From Bacteroides nordii WAL 11050 = JCM 12987 (lineage in GTDB: Bacteria > Bacteroidota > Bacteroidia > Bacteroidales > Bacteroidaceae): DNA of 64,000 nt. Shown piece by piece: positions 63,467 to 64,000 of this stretch (the first letter of the stretch is position 1; the number at the start of each line of letters is the position of its first letter). A program made the position numbers and the translations under genes. The DNA is taken from contig BAJA01000001.1 of the NCBI GenBank assembly GCA_000613465.1, positions 62,001-126,000 of the forward strand. The letters run 5' to 3'. Under the pieces are notes generated by a model. It was given only the letters and a program-made list of their open reading frames with translations, had not been told where the DNA came from and did not search any database.

Positions 63467-64000
63467 ATGAATAATTTATTGGAACAGAGATTCTTCCGAT
63501 TATTATCGGAATACTCACAGCGTAAAGTTTCTGCATCCGAATTTACAGAAGCTATTGAAGAACTGGCTACACATTTAGCTGATTTTAGTTTAAACGAACA
63601 GGATTATTGCGTTTTACTTCGTTATTTCTCCTTTGGTTTACATCGGCTTAAATCGTATCGTGTGCGGTTTGAGCAAGAAAAAAATACCCTATTTGCATTT
63701 GATTGATGAAGCAATAGAACTAATCAAAACAGAAGTACGCATAGTGAATCTGCGTATCAAATACCCCGAACAATTCCAGCAACACGCAAATAAGCTATTC
63801 ATTTCTCCTCTCCATTTAGCTGATAAAACAAGCCTTATCAATATCATGGAAATTGTCAGCGGTCTATTCCTGTCAAAACGCATAATATATCAAAATGAAA
63901 AACCTGTTCACCTGACGGACTTAGGAAAAGCCTTTGAATGGCTCTTTAACATTAAATTAGGTGATTATCACCAAAAGTACATGGATGTCATCAAGCGAAA
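63467..64000 (+). CDS. RteC-like regulator (frameshifted, right edge cuts it)
   Basis: Starts MNNLLEQRFFRLLSEYSQRK. At the seven-A run 63678-63684 the frame goes out and stops at 63706. With one A fewer it continues EQEKIPYLHLIDEAIELIKT to the window end. The distal part has FISPLHLADKTSLINIMEIV and FEWLFNIKLGDYHQKYMDVI, which resemble the C-terminal region of RteC. In CTnDOT, RteC activates excision genes and responds to RteA/RteB. Here its targets are not visible. The remaining C-terminus lies beyond the window. Confidence 0.6.

Larger units (their letters stand above)
59526..64000. mobile_element. Left end of an accessory island (integrated element), right end outside the window
   Basis: Starts inside the methyltransferase gene. 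It carries a strong hairpin near its end, a candidate small RNA, a DUF2971 gene, an AraC and aldo/keto reductase pair and an rteC-like gene. RteC is known as an excision regulator of CTnDOT-type conjugative transposons, which suggests a related element or its remains. No integrase is in view, so the type and whether it is mobile are open. Confidence 0.55.

Overview
The window reads as Bacteroides or a close relative in the Bacteroidales. The evidence is the gene content (eukaryote-type GlgB, PorT-like and OMP beta-barrel proteins, DUF5112/DUF5113 sensor kinases, RteC), the many promoters of the Bacteroides type (TTTG, about 19 nt, TAnnTTTG), the lack of Shine-Dalgarno sites, and moderate to low GC. 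Coordinates run from the 3' part of glgB (left edge) to an rteC-like gene cut by the right edge.

Layout. 1-5400: glgB end, a TPR protein, a long AT-rich gap with a possible small RNA, then a secreted NodB-like protein and an esterase. 5.6-12.3 kb: tRNA-Arg(TCT), and a leftward operon of a very large two-kinase sensor (DUF5112/5113), a LuxR-like response regulator and an AbgT transporter. 12.5-27 kb: mostly core genes: prs, a MORN protein, a leftward operon of PBP1A, folK, kdsB and an M16 peptidase homologue, then pyrB-pyrI, a flavin reductase, a PorT-like protein, glyA, a DUF3108-like protein and fhs. 27-42 kb: an outer-membrane receptor-like barrel, AraC/GyrI plus QueG-like protein, an acetyltransferase/flavin reductase/flavodoxin operon, a two-component system with outer-membrane and FMN-binding partners, an MFS transporter, an orphan FecE-type ATPase and a DUF1848 protein. 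42.7-57.9 kb: a CbxX-type AAA protein, three tandem paralogous AraC regulators, two redox/detoxification operons and a PAS-rich hybrid kinase. 57.9-59.5 kb: decayed, gene-poor DNA. About 59.5 kb to the end: an accessory island that interrupts a methyltransferase gene and carries a likely small RNA, a DUF2971 gene, AraC plus aldo/keto reductase, and an rteC-like gene.

The most interesting signal is regulatory. Four promoters (about 33.25, 45.37, 49.07 and 51.06 kb) share one architecture: two 14-bp boxes (core GTAATT) exactly 21 bp apart, and a -7 box starting exactly 38 bp after the start of the second box. Three drive oxidoreductase/hydrolase operons and the fourth drives a broken ORF; a fifth, perfect pair of boxes lies upstream of one of the three tandem AraC genes. 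I infer an AraC-controlled regulon for reactive electrophiles or redox stress.

A second theme is damage: at least eleven genes, including glyA and fhs, carry one- or two-base indels, mostly in homopolymers. That pattern points to sequencing or assembly error more than to real pseudogenes, and annotations here should be read with that in mind. Intergenic spaces also hold several families of hairpin-forming dispersed repeats.
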